Numbered from the stretch's first letter, positions 30,589-40,680 are shown. The stretch is DNA of 64,000 nucleotides from Rhodovulum sp. MB263 (GCF_002073975.1 NZ_CP020384.1:2790001-2854000); one strand, 5' to 3'. Program-made: numbers and translations. Notes: generated by a model not told the origin, from the sequence alone.

Positions 30589-31266
30589 ATGACCGTAGCA
30601 AATGCAGGCGATTTTTCCGCCTGGGGCTTCGCCGCCGCCCGCAAGGCGCTGAATATCGAAGGGCGCCCGCCGGGGGCGTCCCCATCCGGTCCGGCACACT
30701 CCGCCCGGGACATCCCGGGCCAGCCCGAGAAGGACAAGCCTGCCGGCCTGTCCTATGCCGATGTCGCGACGGCCGGCCTGACCGACCTGATCGACCGCGA
30801 TGCAAGACCAAAGGCCGAGGGACAGGACGAGGGTTCCCTGACCCTGTCGGATCCCGGGGGGCGCAGAGACGGCGCCGGGACGTCAAACGCGACCGAGAAC
30901 CTCGTGAAAAGCATGATGGAGATCGCAGCCGGCACCGCGGAGCCCTGGCAACAGGCCGCCTCCCCGAGCGATCCGAGCGGGACCGGTGGGGCCTTGTCTC
31001 AGGACCGCGCCACGAGCCAGATCGCCGATTATCCCGATCCGGACAGCCGGGCGGTTTCGGGCAGCCATGACGGACCGGCGACGCTCCGGCCGGACGACCA
31101 GGCCAGCGCGCAGATGCCGACGGGCTCCGCCACCGGCCAGCTTCAGGGCGAATTCCGGACCGACAGCTCGTTCGACCCCTCGGACTTCAAGGACCAGCTC
31201 GCGCTCCAGACCGGCATCGCCACCTTCCAGAACGCCCAGGCGCTGTTCTCGGGGGCCGCTGCCTGA
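30589..31266 (+). CDS. Hypothetical protein, disordered with C-terminal helix
   Basis: A 225-residue protein of unknown function. The N-terminus MTVANAGDFSAWGFAAARKA is followed by a long Gly/Pro/Asp/Ser-rich, probably disordered region. The C-terminus KDQLALQTGIATFQNAQALF looks like an amphipathic helix of the kind seen at the ends of flagellar rod or secreted proteins, but this is only a resemblance. AAGGAGAG lies at ideal distance from the ATG, and the 290-base spacer upstream has an AT-rich stretch (TTTCAAATCCTGAAAAATCC) that could hold a promoter. A terminator follows. Confidence 0.6.
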   Translation: MTVANAGDFSAWGFAAARKALNIEGRPPGASPSGPAHSARDIPGQPEKDKPAGLSYADVATAGLTDLIDRDARPKAEGQDEGSLTLSDPGGRRDGAGTSNATENLVKSMMEIAAGTAEPWQQAASPSDPSGTGGALSQDRATSQIADYPDPDSRAVSGSHDGPATLRPDDQASAQMPTGSATGQLQGEFRTDSSFDPSDFKDQLALQTGIATFQNAQALFSGAAA

Positions 31267-31301
31267 TCCCGCGACAAGGCCTGATCCAGCACAAGGAAGA
31301 A

Positions 31302-31325
31302 GGGGGCCGGATCGACCCGGCCCCC
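31302..31325. terminator. Terminator between convergent hypothetical gene and ileS
   Basis: GGGGGCCGG and CCGGCCCCC form a 9-bp stem with a 6-nt loop, 6 bases from the ileS stop. Read on the plus strand it is preceded by an A-rich stretch (AAGGAAGAA) but has no T tract. Confidence 0.6.
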
Positions 31326-31331
31326 ATCGTC

Positions 31332-34235
31332 TCAGCCCAGGGCCGCGCTGCAGCGCCCGCAGGTCTGCGGATGCGCGTGCTGGCCCACATCGGGCAGGAT
31401 CTTCCAGCAGCGGCCGCATTTCTCGCCATCGGCCTTCTCGAAGACCACGCCGACGCCATCGATATCTGGCAGCCGGAACGCCTCTTGCGGGCGCGGATCG
31501 CCGCTGAGCTGCACCGCCGAGGTGATGCAGATATCGGCGAAATCGACCGATTTCAGCGCTTTCAGCACCTCGGCATCGCGCACATGCACCACCGGCGCGG
31601 CCTCGAGGCTGGCGCCGATCACCTTGTCCTTGCGCTGCAGCTCGAGCGCGGCGGTCACCACGCGGCGCACCTGACGGATATCGGCCCATTTCGCCGCCAG
31701 CGCCTCGTCGCGCCAGTCGGCGGGCGTGTCGGGAATGTCCTGCAGATGGACCGAGCCCTCATCCTCGGGGAAGCGCGAGAGCCACACATCCTCCATGGTG
31801 AAGACGAGGATCGGCGCAAGCCAGGTCGTCAGCCGGTGGAACAGGATGTCGAGCACGGTCCGCGCCGCCCGCCGGGTGGGCGAGTCGGCCGCATCGCAGT
31901 AAAGCGCGTCCTTGCGGATGTCGAAATAGAAGGCCGACAGATCCACGGTGCAGAAGTTGAACAGCGCCTGGAACACGCCCTGGAAGTCATAGGCGTCATA
32001 GCCCGCGCGGACCTTTTCATCGAGCTCGGCCAGCCGGTGCAGCACCCAGCGCTCCAGCTCCGGCATCTCGGCGGGCGCGACCGTCTCGGCCTCGGAGAAG
32101 CCCGCCAGGTTGCCCAGCATGAAGCGCATGGTGTTCCGGAGCCGCCGGTAGCTGTCGGCCACGCCCTTCAGGATCTCGGGGCCGATCCGCTGGTCATTGG
32201 TATAGTCGGTCTGCGCCACCCAGAGCCTGAGGATATCGGCGCCATATTGCCTGACGACCTCCTCGGGCAGGATGGTGTTGCCGAGCGACTTGGACATCTT
32301 GTTGCCCTTCTCGTCCAGCGTGAAGCCATGGGTCAGCACGCCGCGATAGGGTGCGCGGCCCAGCGTGCCGCAGGCCTGCAGCATCGAGGAATGGAACCAG
32401 CCCCGGTGCTGGTCGGTGCCTTCGAGATAGAGATCGGCGATGCCGTCCTCGGTGCCGTCGGCGCGGTCGCGCAGCACGAAGGCATGGGTCGAGCCAGAAT
32501 CGAACCACACGTCGAGCACGTCGAAGACCTGGCTATAGGCCTCGGGGTCGTGATCCTTGCCGAGGAAGCGTTCCTTGGCGCCCGGCATGTACCAGGCATC
32601 GGCCCCGTCGGCCTCGAAGGCGGCGGTGATGCGCGCGTTGACGGCCGGGTCCCTCAAGAGGAAATCGGGGTCGTCCGGTTTCGCCCCGGTCCTGACGAAG
32701 CAGGTCAGCGGCACGCCCCAGGCGCGCTGGCGCGACAGCACCCAGTCGGGGCGCGACTCGATCATCGAATGGATGCGGTTGCGGCCCGATTGCGGCGTCC
32801 ATTTCACCAGCTGGTCGATCGAGGCCAGCGCGCGGCCCCGGATCGTGTCGCCATAGGTGTCCATGCCGTCGTCGAGCTTGTGATCGATGGAGGCGAACCA
32901 TTGCGGCGTGTTGCGGTAGATCAGCGGCGCCTTCGAGCGCCAGCTATGCGGATAGCTGTGCTTGAGCCGCCCGCGCGCGATCAGCGCGCCCGCCTCGACC
33001 AGCTTGTCGATGACGCGGCGGTTCGCGTCGCCCTCCTTGCCGTCGGGCCGGATGATGACCGCGCTGCCGAAAAGCGGCAGATCGGCGCGGTAGGAGCCGT
33101 CCTCCAGCACGTTATAGGTCATCGGCAGGCCGAATTTCAGGCCGATCTGGTAGTCGTCATCGCCATGGCTGGGCGCGGTATGGACAAAGCCCGTGCCCGC
33201 ATCCTCGGTGACGTGATCGCCGGGCAGCATGGGCACGTCGTAATCCCATTCGCCCGCACCGCCCTCGACGCCGCGGAAGGGATGCGCGAGCGTCAGCGCG
33301 CCCAGCGCGTCGGCCGAGACATCGCCCACCCGCGTCCACATGTCCGAGGTCAGCCGGGCCGCGCCCAGCACGCTTTCGGCCAGCGCATCGGCGAGGATGT
33401 AGCGGTCGCCAACCGTCGCCCAGCATTCCTCGGGCGTGCCGGTGACCTCGTAAAGGCCATAGCCGATACCGGGGCCGAAGCAGACCGCGCGGTTCTGCGG
33501 GATGGTCCAGGGCGTGGTGGTCCAGATCACCACCCGGGCGCCTGCAAGCGCGGCGGAGGCGCCCGAGACGATGGGGAACTTCACCCAGATCGTGTGGCTT
33601 TGATGGTCGCGATATTCGACCTCGGCCTCGGCCAGAGCGGTCTTCTCGACCGGCGACCACATGACGGGTTTCGAGCCCTGGTAAAGCGTGCCGTTCATCA
33701 GGAATTTCATGAATTCCTCGGCGATCACCGCCTCGGCATGGAAATCCATGGTCAGATAGGGATCGGCCCAGTTGCCGGTGACGCCGAGGCGCTTGAACTC
33801 CTCGCGCTGGACCTCGACCCAGCCCTCGGCGAAGCGGCGGCATTCCTGGCGGAAATCGACGACATCGACCTTGTCCTTGTCGAGCCCCTTGGCGCGGTAC
33901 TGTTCCTCGATCTTCCACTCGATGGGCAGGCCGTGGCAGTCCCAGCCCGGCACATAGCGGGCATCCCGGCCCATCATCTGCTGGCTGCGGACGATGAAGT
34001 CCTTGAGGATCTTGTTCAGCGCGTGGCCGATATGCAGATGCCCGTTGGCATAGGGCGGGCCGTCGTGAAGCGTGAAGGGCGCCCGGCCCTCCTTCTCGCG
34101 CAGCCGGTCATAGATGCCGATCCGGGCCCACCGCTCCAGCCAGTCGGGCTCGCGGGCGGGCAGGCCCGCGCGCATCGGGAAGTCGGTTTCGGGCAGGAAA
34201 AGGGTGTCTTTATAGTCGGGTGTATCGGCACACAT
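31332..34235 (-). CDS. ileS: Isoleucine--tRNA ligase
   Basis: A 967-residue class I aminoacyl-tRNA synthetase with CP1 editing domain. HIGH is at residues 68-71 in PYANGHLHIGHALNK. KMSKS is near residue 645 in GNKMSKSLGN. The C-terminal zinc finger CGRCWKILPDVG ... CGRCSAALG is present, which marks the long bacterial type. I start at ATG 34235 (MCADTPDYKDT); the frame continues upstream for 24 codons, but that stretch is not IleS-like. No T-box leader is visible, as expected outside Firmicutes. Confidence 0.97.
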   Translation of the reverse strand: MCADTPDYKDTLFLPETDFPMRAGLPAREPDWLERWARIGIYDRLREKEGRAPFTLHDGPPYANGHLHIGHALNKILKDFIVRSQQMMGRDARYVPGWDCHGLPIEWKIEEQYRAKGLDKDKVDVVDFRQECRRFAEGWVEVQREEFKRLGVTGNWADPYLTMDFHAEAVIAEEFMKFLMNGTLYQGSKPVMWSPVEKTALAEAEVEYRDHQSHTIWVKFPIVSGASAALAGARVVIWTTTPWTIPQNRAVCFGPGIGYGLYEVTGTPEECWATVGDRYILADALAESVLGAARLTSDMWTRVGDVSADALGALTLAHPFRGVEGGAGEWDYDVPMLPGDHVTEDAGTGFVHTAPSHGDDDYQIGLKFGLPMTYNVLEDGSYRADLPLFGSAVIIRPDGKEGDANRRVIDKLVEAGALIARGRLKHSYPHSWRSKAPLIYRNTPQWFASIDHKLDDGMDTYGDTIRGRALASIDQLVKWTPQSGRNRIHSMIESRPDWVLSRQRAWGVPLTCFVRTGAKPDDPDFLLRDPAVNARITAAFEADGADAWYMPGAKERFLGKDHDPEAYSQVFDVLDVWFDSGSTHAFVLRDRADGTEDGIADLYLEGTDQHRGWFHSSMLQACGTLGRAPYRGVLTHGFTLDEKGNKMSKSLGNTILPEEVVRQYGADILRLWVAQTDYTNDQRIGPEILKGVADSYRRLRNTMRFMLGNLAGFSEAETVAPAEMPELERWVLHRLAELDEKVRAGYDAYDFQGVFQALFNFCTVDLSAFYFDIRKDALYCDAADSPTRRAARTVLDILFHRLTTWLAPILVFTMEDVWLSRFPEDEGSVHLQDIPDTPADWRDEALAAKWADIRQVRRVVTAALELQRKDKVIGASLEAAPVVHVRDAEVLKALKSVDFADICITSAVQLSGDPRPQEAFRLPDIDGVGVVFEKADGEKCGRCWKILPDVGQHAHPQTCGRCSAALG

Positions 34236-34423
34236 GGCAGGAATCCTCGGAATGCGATCCGGATTACGGTCTTGATGATGTCTGGAAAGTTCGGCGCGAC
34301 GGGTCAAGCGCCTTTGCCCGGTCGCTCTGGATCAGAGCGCCGGGCCCGTAATTCGACGGATCGGCCAGACAGGACAAGGCATGCCGGTTCTATAGACAGG
34401 CCCCGGGCCGAGGTAAAGCGCCG

Positions 34424-35181
34424 TTACCCTTTGTTGCGGCGCCGGAGCGCAGCCAGCCCGCCCAGGGCCGCGGCCGGCAGCAGGCCTGCCGCGGGCAAGG
34501 GCACCGGCGCCGGAACCGTGCTGATCGCGCCCAGCCCGTAGGTGTCGACCCCGGCCCAGGGGCCGTCATAGGGCAGATGCCGGCTATCCGTCCGGCAGGC
34601 TTCGCCGACGCTGTATTCCATGAGCCCCGTCCTGCGGTTGCAATAGCGCGGCATGTCGTAGATCGCGACCAGCGAGAAGCGCATCTCGGACGCGCCCCCA
34701 TCCAGGCTGTCGATGTCGAAGCCGAGCGGGCCGCCGAACAGCACGGCGCCCCTGGCCCGGTCAGCGGAAGCCAGCTCGCGCCGCTTTCCACGGTTCCGGT
34801 CCCGATCCAGGCCATGAAATGCTCGTCATGATCGCCGCCCGCGAAGATCTGCGGATCGGGTGCGGCATCGCCCGAGGGCATGAGGACATTGTCGGCAAAG
34901 CCCAGGACCAGCTCGCCGCCCTCGCCCAGCGAGACATAGCCGTTGCATTCGCCGAGATAACGGTCGGGCGCCGCCTGCGCCACGCCAAGGGCGAGCGAGG
35001 CCTCGGTGCAGGGCGCCACGCCGCCCCCGAAGCCGAAACCCGGCGTGAAGCGGACCACCCTGTCGGCAAAGGACATTTCTCCGCCAGGGAAATCGACCCC
35101 GTAGACGGTGGAGGCAGCCGCGCCCTCTGCGGCCAGAAAAAGGACAGCCCCCAGCAGGACGGCCGGAACGGCATGGGTCAT
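34424..35181 (-). pseudogene. VPLPA-CTERM sorting-domain protein, frameshifted
   Basis: The first frame (from ATG 35181) encodes a signal peptide MTHAVPAVLLGAVLFLAAEG and an exported domain up to about TGTVESGAS. The sequence then makes sense only in another frame, which gives LASADRARGAVLFGGPLGF and ends in VPAPVPLPAAGLLP, a hydrophobic helix and ALRRRNKG. That tail is a VPLPA-CTERM sorting signal, processed by an exosortase-like enzyme in Rhodobacterales. The one-base shift falls at about 34765-34785, near AGCTGGCTT. It is either a real inactivating mutation, programmed frameshifting or a sequencing error. No exosortase gene is in the window. Confidence 0.75.
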
Positions 35182-35283
35182 GGCAGGCTCTCGCGGATCG
35201 CCCTGCCAGCCGCCGGGTCCGCCATAACTCTGCCTTAAGTTGATTTCCCCTCAGACAAACAAGGGTTAGCCCGCCCCGGCCGC

Positions 35284-36354
35284 TCAGCCATCGGCGCGCG
35301 AGAAGACGCCTGTCAGCGCCCGCTTGACCAGCGCACCGACCGAGGGCCGCCGGGCCTCGCGGAAGGGCAGCGGGCGGCAGACCTCCATCGCGGCGACGCC
35401 GACCCGGGCGGTCAGCGCGCCATTGACCACGCCCTCGCCGAAACGGCGCGAGACCTTGGCCAGCATGCCCCCGCCGGCGATCGAGCCGATCATGTCATCG
35501 CCCACCGCGACCGCGCCCGTGGCCACGAGATGGGTCATCACCGCGCGCGCCAGCCGGATCGAGCCCAAAAGCCCGCCGCGCCCGCCATAGATCTCGGCGA
35601 TGCGGCGGATCATCCGGAGATTCGCGGTCAGCGCGGTCAGCAGATCGGCCAGCGCCAGCGGCACGATGGCGGTGATCGCCGCCACCTGCCGCGCCGCCGC
35701 CTCGACCTCGCGGGTCGCCACGGCATCGAGCGGCGCCAGAAGCTCGCGCTCGGCCAGCCCCATCAACCCGTCGGCATCGAAGATCTCGTCGCGCTTCTCG
35801 GCCAGACGGGCCCGGCCCCAGCGGGTATCCTCGCGCGACCGGTAGAACGCGCTCAGCCTGTCGACCAGCGCCCGCGCCGCCCTGATGTCATTGGCCCCGA
35901 TCGCGGCCTCGGCCTCGCGATGCAGCGTGTCGAGCCGCCGAAGCCGGGCAAAGGCCGCCATCTCGCGCAGCGAAATCAACAGCACCGCCAGCACCACCAG
36001 CCCGACCAGCGCCAGCGCCACCGTGCCGAGGATCTCGTTGCGCTGAAACAGCCCGATCACGAAATTCCAGGCCGCGACAGAGATCACGAAGCCAAGAAGC
36101 GTCACGAAGGAGGTCCAGAAGAACCGGGCCAGCCGCGACGGACGCCGCGATGCCAGCATCGCCACGGTCTTCATCGCCCGGCCCTCGGGCGGCAGCTCGT
36201 CCTCGTCATCCGGCACCGGCGGTGCATCGGCCGGGCCGCGCGGCGGCGCCTCCTCCTGCGGATCGGAAAACGGATCGGGTGCGGATTTGCGGGCAGGCCG
36301 CGCAAAGGCCCTTTCCTCGTCCTCGAGGTCGAACACGACGGGACGGCGGGTCAT
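35284..36354 (-). CDS. TIGR01620/DUF697 family membrane protein (YcjF-like)
   Basis: A 356-residue inner-membrane protein. A charged, disordered N-terminus of about 75 residues precedes two transmembrane helices (FFWTSFVTLLGFVISVAAWN and LGTVALALVGLVVLAVLLIS). The C-terminal DUF697 region contains the hydrophobic VAAITAIVPLALADLLTAL and the glycine-rich GSIAGGGMLAK. It partners the YcjX-like GTPase: its ATG overlaps the YcjX stop by four bases. The pair is common in Proteobacteria. Its role is unknown; the E. coli homologs are linked to stress responses. Confidence 0.9.
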   Translation of the reverse strand: MTRRPVVFDLEDEERAFARPARKSAPDPFSDPQEEAPPRGPADAPPVPDDEDELPPEGRAMKTVAMLASRRPSRLARFFWTSFVTLLGFVISVAAWNFVIGLFQRNEILGTVALALVGLVVLAVLLISLREMAAFARLRRLDTLHREAEAAIGANDIRAARALVDRLSAFYRSREDTRWGRARLAEKRDEIFDADGLMGLAERELLAPLDAVATREVEAAARQVAAITAIVPLALADLLTALTANLRMIRRIAEIYGGRGGLLGSIRLARAVMTHLVATGAVAVGDDMIGSIAGGGMLAKVSRRFGEGVVNGALTARVGVAAMEVCRPLPFREARRPSVGALVKRALTGVFSRADG

Positions 36355-37781
36355 CTCAGGCGATCTCCCAGCAGGAATTCGGCGGCCTTGTCGAGCCGGA
36401 TATGCGGCGGCCCCTCGCCCGGTTTCATCGTCAGCCGGGCCGGGGCGAAATGCATGACCTGGTAATCGCCGTCGAGCCAGTCCTCGACCCCCTCGCGCGC
36501 CGGTGCCAGCAACAGCGCCGGATCCTCGGGCAGCTCGCCCGGGTAAAGCGCGGCCTGCCGCCCCGTCGACATCAGCGTGCCGCGCACGCAGTCATAGCTT
36601 TCGCCGCGCTGCTCGCGGGTTTCCTCGACCGTCGCCCGAAGCGCGGCAATGGCCATCGCGGCGGTCTCGGCGCCCGCGAAATCGGCCCGCCGCCGCGCCT
36701 CCTTCATCAGGGCCTGCATGACCGAGGTCAGCCGCGCATGCTGGGAATGGTGCAGATGGTCGGCCTTGGTCGCGGCAAACAGGATCTTCTCGACCCGCCG
36801 GCCGGTCAGGAAGCGCGTGAGCCAGGCATTGCGGCCGGGCCGGAACGCGCCGAGGATCTCGGTCATCGCGCGGCGCAGATCCTCGACCGCGCGCGGCCCG
36901 GCATGGATGGCGCCCAGCGCATCGACCAGCACCACCTGCCGGTCGATCCTCGAGAAATGATCGCGGAAGAAGGGTTTGACCACCTCGCGCTTGTAGGCCT
37001 CGTAGCGGCGCTCCATCTCGCGCCAGAGACTGCCGCGGGGCGTGCTGCCGCCCGGTACCGGCAGGGGCGCGAAGGTCAGGACGGGCGAGCCCGCCATCTC
37101 GCCCGGCAACAGGAACCGTCCCGGGGTGCAGTCGGAAAAGCCCGCCTCGCGCGCGATGTTCAGCGCCTCGGTGAAGCGCGCGGCCAGCATCTGTGCCGTC
37201 GCCTCCTCGAAGGGCGCGCCCGAATCGATCCCGGCCAGCGCCGCCAGAAAACCCTCCGAGCCCGGTCGCTGGTCGAGCCTACCCAGCGTCTCGGCCGCCC
37301 ATTCGGCATAATCCTTGTCCATCAACGCCAGATCGAGCAGCCATTCGCCGGGATAATCGACGATATCGACATGGATCGTGCGCGGGCCGGTCACCGCCCC
37401 GAAGATGCTGCCAAACCCGCCGGGCCGCACCTTCAAGGACAGCCGCAATTCCGAGACGGCGCGGGTCGAATCGGGCCAGCGCGGCTCCGAGCCGGTCATC
37501 GCCGCCAGATGCGTCTCGTAGTCGAAACGCGGCACGGTATTGTCGGGCTGCGGCCTGAGATAGGCCGAGACAATCGCCCCCGAAGCGGCGGCGCGCAGCT
37601 GCGGCATCCGCCCCCGGTCGAGCAGGTTCGCCACCAGCGAGGTGATGAACACGGTCTTGCCCGCACGCGAAAGGCCGGTCACGCCCAGCCGCAGCACGGG
37701 TTCCATGAAGGTCTCGGAGACCGAGGCGGCGATGCCTTCGACGCCGCGTGTCACTCCATCCGCCAGATCGCCGATGCGCAA
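36351..37781 (-). CDS. YcjX family GTP-binding protein (DUF463)
   Basis: A 476-residue P-loop protein of the YcjX family. The signature region GVEGIAASVSETFMEPVLRL precedes the P-loop GLSRAGKT at residues 36-43, and HVDIVDYPGEWLLDL is the family's G3-like motif. I chose the TTG at 37781 because it has AAAGGAG five bases upstream and starts where homologs start (LADGVxRGVEG). An upstream GTG or ATG would add about 33 non-conserved residues. It is translationally coupled to the YcjF-like gene and divergent from truA. Confidence 0.92.
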   Translation of the reverse strand: MRIGDLADGVTRGVEGIAASVSETFMEPVLRLGVTGLSRAGKTVFITSLVANLLDRGRMPQLRAAASGAIVSAYLRPQPDNTVPRFDYETHLAAMTGSEPRWPDSTRAVSELRLSLKVRPGGFGSIFGAVTGPRTIHVDIVDYPGEWLLDLALMDKDYAEWAAETLGRLDQRPGSEGFLAALAGIDSGAPFEEATAQMLAARFTEALNIAREAGFSDCTPGRFLLPGEMAGSPVLTFAPLPVPGGSTPRGSLWREMERRYEAYKREVVKPFFRDHFSRIDRQVVLVDALGAIHAGPRAVEDLRRAMTEILGAFRPGRNAWLTRFLTGRRVEKILFAATKADHLHHSQHARLTSVMQALMKEARRRADFAGAETAAMAIAALRATVEETREQRGESYDCVRGTLMSTGRQAALYPGELPEDPALLLAPAREGVEDWLDGDYQVMHFAPARLTMKPGEGPPHIRLDKAAEFLLGDRLR

Positions 37782-37909
37782 GATCGCTCCTTTCGAGGTC
37801 CGGACGCTCCTGTCGAAGTCCGGGTGACAGTTAATCACGCCGCGCCGCCACTGCCAGCCCCCAAGCGGCCCGATTGCCAAGGAAGGATTGTCGCGGTAAC
37901 CGGGGCGCC

Positions 37910-38680
37910 ATGCCCCGCTATGCGTTGAAACTCGAATATGACGGCAGGCCGTTTTCCGGCTGGCAACGCCAGGCCGACCGCCCCTCGGTGCAGGGAGCGG
38001 TCGAGGCGGCGCTGGCGCGGCTGGAACGGGATGTGCCCTCGATCTCGGCGGCCGGGCGCACCGATGCGGGCGTGCATGCGCTGGGTCAGGTCGCGCATTG
38101 CGACCTGGCGAAGGACTGGGACCCGTTCCGCCTGTCAGAAGCGCTGAACCACCATCTGAAACCGCATCCGGTCGCGGTGGTCGCCTGCGCCGCCGTGCCC
38201 GACGGGTTCCATGCCCGGTTCTCGGCGCAGGAAAGGCGCTATCTGTTCCGGCTGGTCTCGCGCCGGGCGCCTTTGGTGCATGACCGGGGCCGCCTCTGGC
38301 GGGTGAACCATCCGCTGGCGCTTGCCCCGATGCAGGAGGCCGCCCGGCATCTTCTGGGCCGGCACGATTTCACCACCTTCCGCGCCTCGCTGTGTCAGGC
38401 TGCCTCGCCGCTCAAGACGCTCGACGCGCTCGAGATCGAGGAAGTCGATTATCCCGGCGGGCGCGAGTTCCGCTTCCATGTCCGCGCCCGCAGCTTCCTG
38501 CACAATCAGGTGCGCAGCTTCGTCGGCACGCTGGAACGGGTCGGCGCCGGTGCCTGGGCGCCGGAGGACGTCAAGGCCGCCCTCGAGGCCCGAGACCGCG
38601 CCGCCTGCGGCCCGGTCTGTCCGCCCGACGGGCTATACCTCGCCGCAGCCCGCTACGACCCGTCGCCTTTCGACAGCTGA
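37910..38680 (+). CDS. truA: tRNA pseudouridine(38-40) synthase
   Basis: A 256-residue enzyme that isomerises uridines 38-40 in the anticodon arm of many tRNAs. The N-terminus [18 protein letters not shown] and the catalytic Asp52 in [13 protein letters not shown] are diagnostic, followed by [15 protein letters not shown] and the C-terminal [13 protein letters not shown]. The ATG at 37910 sits 12 codons inside the longest frame and matches the family start. It is a single gene, followed by a long spacer. Confidence 0.96.
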   Translation: MPRYALKLEYDGRPFSGWQRQADRPSVQGAVEAALARLERDVPSISAAGRTDAGVHALGQVAHCDLAKDWDPFRLSEALNHHLKPHPVAVVACAAVPDGFHARFSAQERRYLFRLVSRRAPLVHDRGRLWRVNHPLALAPMQEAARHLLGRHDFTTFRASLCQAASPLKTLDALEIEEVDYPGGREFRFHVRARSFLHNQVRSFVGTLERVGAGAWAPEDVKAALEARDRAACGPVCPPDGLYLAAARYDPSPFDS

Positions 38681-39423
38681 TCCCCGCAAGCTGCCCCTGC
38701 GGGCCACCGCCTCACAGATCGTATCCCACAGTGTCACCGCCCGGCGGCTCGCCGCCGGATGCGAAAGCCTGCGTCAAACGGCCGGACACCCTCGATCAGC
38801 CCCTTTCAACCGGCGAGATGCCCGCGCGTCCCGAACCCATATGCCGGCAACGGCGGTCCCCATACACGCAATGCGCCCGGCCGCATCTATGCCCGCTTTC
38901 AACGCGCGCCGCATCGCCAGCCGCGCCCCCGCGCATCGCCTTCCGGAAACCGGATCCGAGATCGCCTGACCGGACGTGACGGATGCCGGCGCCAGCGGAA
39001 GGCCATTCCGGCCCGAGGGAAACCGGCATTGCCCCTGTCTTTTCAGCGCCCGAACCCGCGGCCATATCGACATGCAGGGGCAAGGCGCCGGCCTGTTTCG
39101 CAAGACAACAGGGCCCGGCATCGCGGGACGCTCCAAGCTGTCGCTTTCTCGGCATGGGATACCGGGGCGTCGTTTCGCCGGAAGACCTCGTGCCCCCAAG
39201 CGGAACCGATGAGACCCGAGTGCCACGTCGCCGAGGCGCGCCTGACACATATTGCCTTCAGCTCCATGCAACCCAGGCGCCGAAACGGAACGGCGGCCGG
39301 CCCTGGAGACAAACCGTCACGCGCCAGCCCCCGTTGCTTTCGCAACTTGATCGCGCATGCCGCATTGTGCATCCTTGCAGCGTTTTCACCATTCTCTTCA
39401 GATCAGCTCTTTCCGGACATATT
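38681..39423. other. 743-bp spacer, nothing recognised
   Basis: The sequence is moderately GC-rich and has no protein-like frame or transposase motif. The last 60 bases before the next gene are AT-richer (TCTTCAGATCAGCTCTTTCC) and may hold its promoter. Confidence 0.35.
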
Positions 39424-40680
39424 ATGTCGCCAGAAAACGCCTTTCCGTCCCGCTACCGGCGGGTCCTTTTCACGTATCTTCCCATTTTCCTGGTGATGCT
39501 CGGCTGCGGCGTCACGATCTGGAAGGCCGCCGGCGCGGACGGGCCGTCGCGGCAACTGGACACGGCCTGGCTGATCGCGGGAACCGAGTGCCTTTTCAGG
39601 GGGATGTCGCCCTATGACATCGGCAGTTTCACCGCCTGCTGGGCCGACAGCCTGGATCGGGCCTATATGGCGCCCTTCGTCTTTCCACCCACCATCTTCC
39701 TGGTTTCCTTTCCGATGGGACTGCTGCCCGAGGCCAGTGCCAAGCTGTACTGGAGCATCCTGGGGGCCGCGAGCGTTCCGCTTTTTGCGCTGGCCCTGTG
39801 GCAGGTCGCGCGGGTCACCGAGGTGGAGGGCCCGGCCCGGCTTCTGCGCGCAGGCTGGGTGACGCTGGGCGTCTCGATCGGCGGGACCACCGGGGCGCTT
39901 TATGTGGGCCAGCCCAGCGTGCTGGTCGCGCTGGGGATCTGCCTTGTCCATCTCGGCCTGCGCGACAGCCGCGCCGCGCTCTTCCTGCCGGGGGCGCTGC
40001 TCTGCTCGCTGAAACCGCATCTTTCGCTGATCTGGTTCGCTGTCGCGATTCTGATGCCACCGGGTCGGCTGGCCGCCGCCAAGAGGCTTCTGGCCGGTCT
40101 CGCCCTGCTCGGCGCGGCCGCGCTGATCCTCGCCGATCCGCAGATCTTTTCGGACTATCTGCAGGCGCTGGAGGTGCATGCCCAAAGCGCGGCCAGCAAG
40201 CTTTCGAGGGCCGAACTGCTTTATGGCCTGCCCGGGCTGCTCGACTGGGGCCGGGATCATCCGCGCAGGGCTGCGTTACTGGCGGCAGCGCTTGTCCTCT
40301 CGGCTGCGGCGGGAGCGGCGCTGGCGCGGCAGCTGCCGGCGCAATGCGACCGAAGCATCCCGCTGCTGGCCGGAGTCTGCCTCGCCGGCGCCTTCGTTTC
40401 GGCCCACAAGGGCTATGATTTCGCCGTCTATGCCCTTGCCCTGGCGCTGGTCGCCCGTCTGCCCCGGACCGTCCAGGCCTTGCTGCTGGGGCCGGCCCTG
40501 CTGATCTGGCGCCCGGCCCTGCTCGATCCGCTGCCCCTTGCCGGCCCGGCGAACCATGTCGTCCTTCTCGACGCGGCGCTGGCCTGCAGCGCGGGCTTTC
40601 TGCTGCTCTACGGCCTCGGCCAGCGCGCCCGCACCGGACAAGAGGACCAGGCCACCGCCCAAGTCGGGCCGCCAGTCTAG
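39424..40680 (+). CDS. Glycosyltransferase family 87-like (DUF2029) membrane protein
   Basis: A 418-residue polytopic membrane protein with about 10-11 hydrophobic segments, starting with LFTYLPIFLVMLGCGVTIW. Features of the DUF2029/GT87 family (polyprenyl-phosphate-sugar-dependent mannosyltransferases) are DTAWLIAGTECLFRG in the first periplasmic loop, PPTIFLVSFPMGLLP and LYVGQPSVLVALGICLVHLG, then CSLKPHLSLIWF. It likely transfers a sugar at the outer face of the inner membrane. Acceptor and donor are unknown. The start ATG has a weak ribosome binding site. Confidence 0.75.
   Translation: MSPENAFPSRYRRVLFTYLPIFLVMLGCGVTIWKAAGADGPSRQLDTAWLIAGTECLFRGMSPYDIGSFTACWADSLDRAYMAPFVFPPTIFLVSFPMGLLPEASAKLYWSILGAASVPLFALALWQVARVTEVEGPARLLRAGWVTLGVSIGGTTGALYVGQPSVLVALGICLVHLGLRDSRAALFLPGALLCSLKPHLSLIWFAVAILMPPGRLAAAKRLLAGLALLGAAALILADPQIFSDYLQALEVHAQSAASKLSRAELLYGLPGLLDWGRDHPRRAALLAAALVLSAAAGAALARQLPAQCDRSIPLLAGVCLAGAFVSAHKGYDFAVYALALALVARLPRTVQALLLGPALLIWRPALLDPLPLAGPANHVVLLDAALACSAGFLLLYGLGQRARTGQEDQATAQVGPPV

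Noticed and set aside
34236-34389. T-box leader before ileS
   Set aside because: No T-box sequence or specifier-loop architecture is visible, and T-boxes are not expected in alphaproteobacteria.
31371-34541. 1056-codon plus-strand frame opposite ileS
   Set aside because: Mirror of ileS codons with His/Arg/Asp-rich shadow composition; no ribosome binding site or family.
39043-39372. Minus-strand 109-codon frame in the spacer after truA
   Set aside because: No ribosome binding site, no family resemblance, and composition like neighbouring shadow frames.
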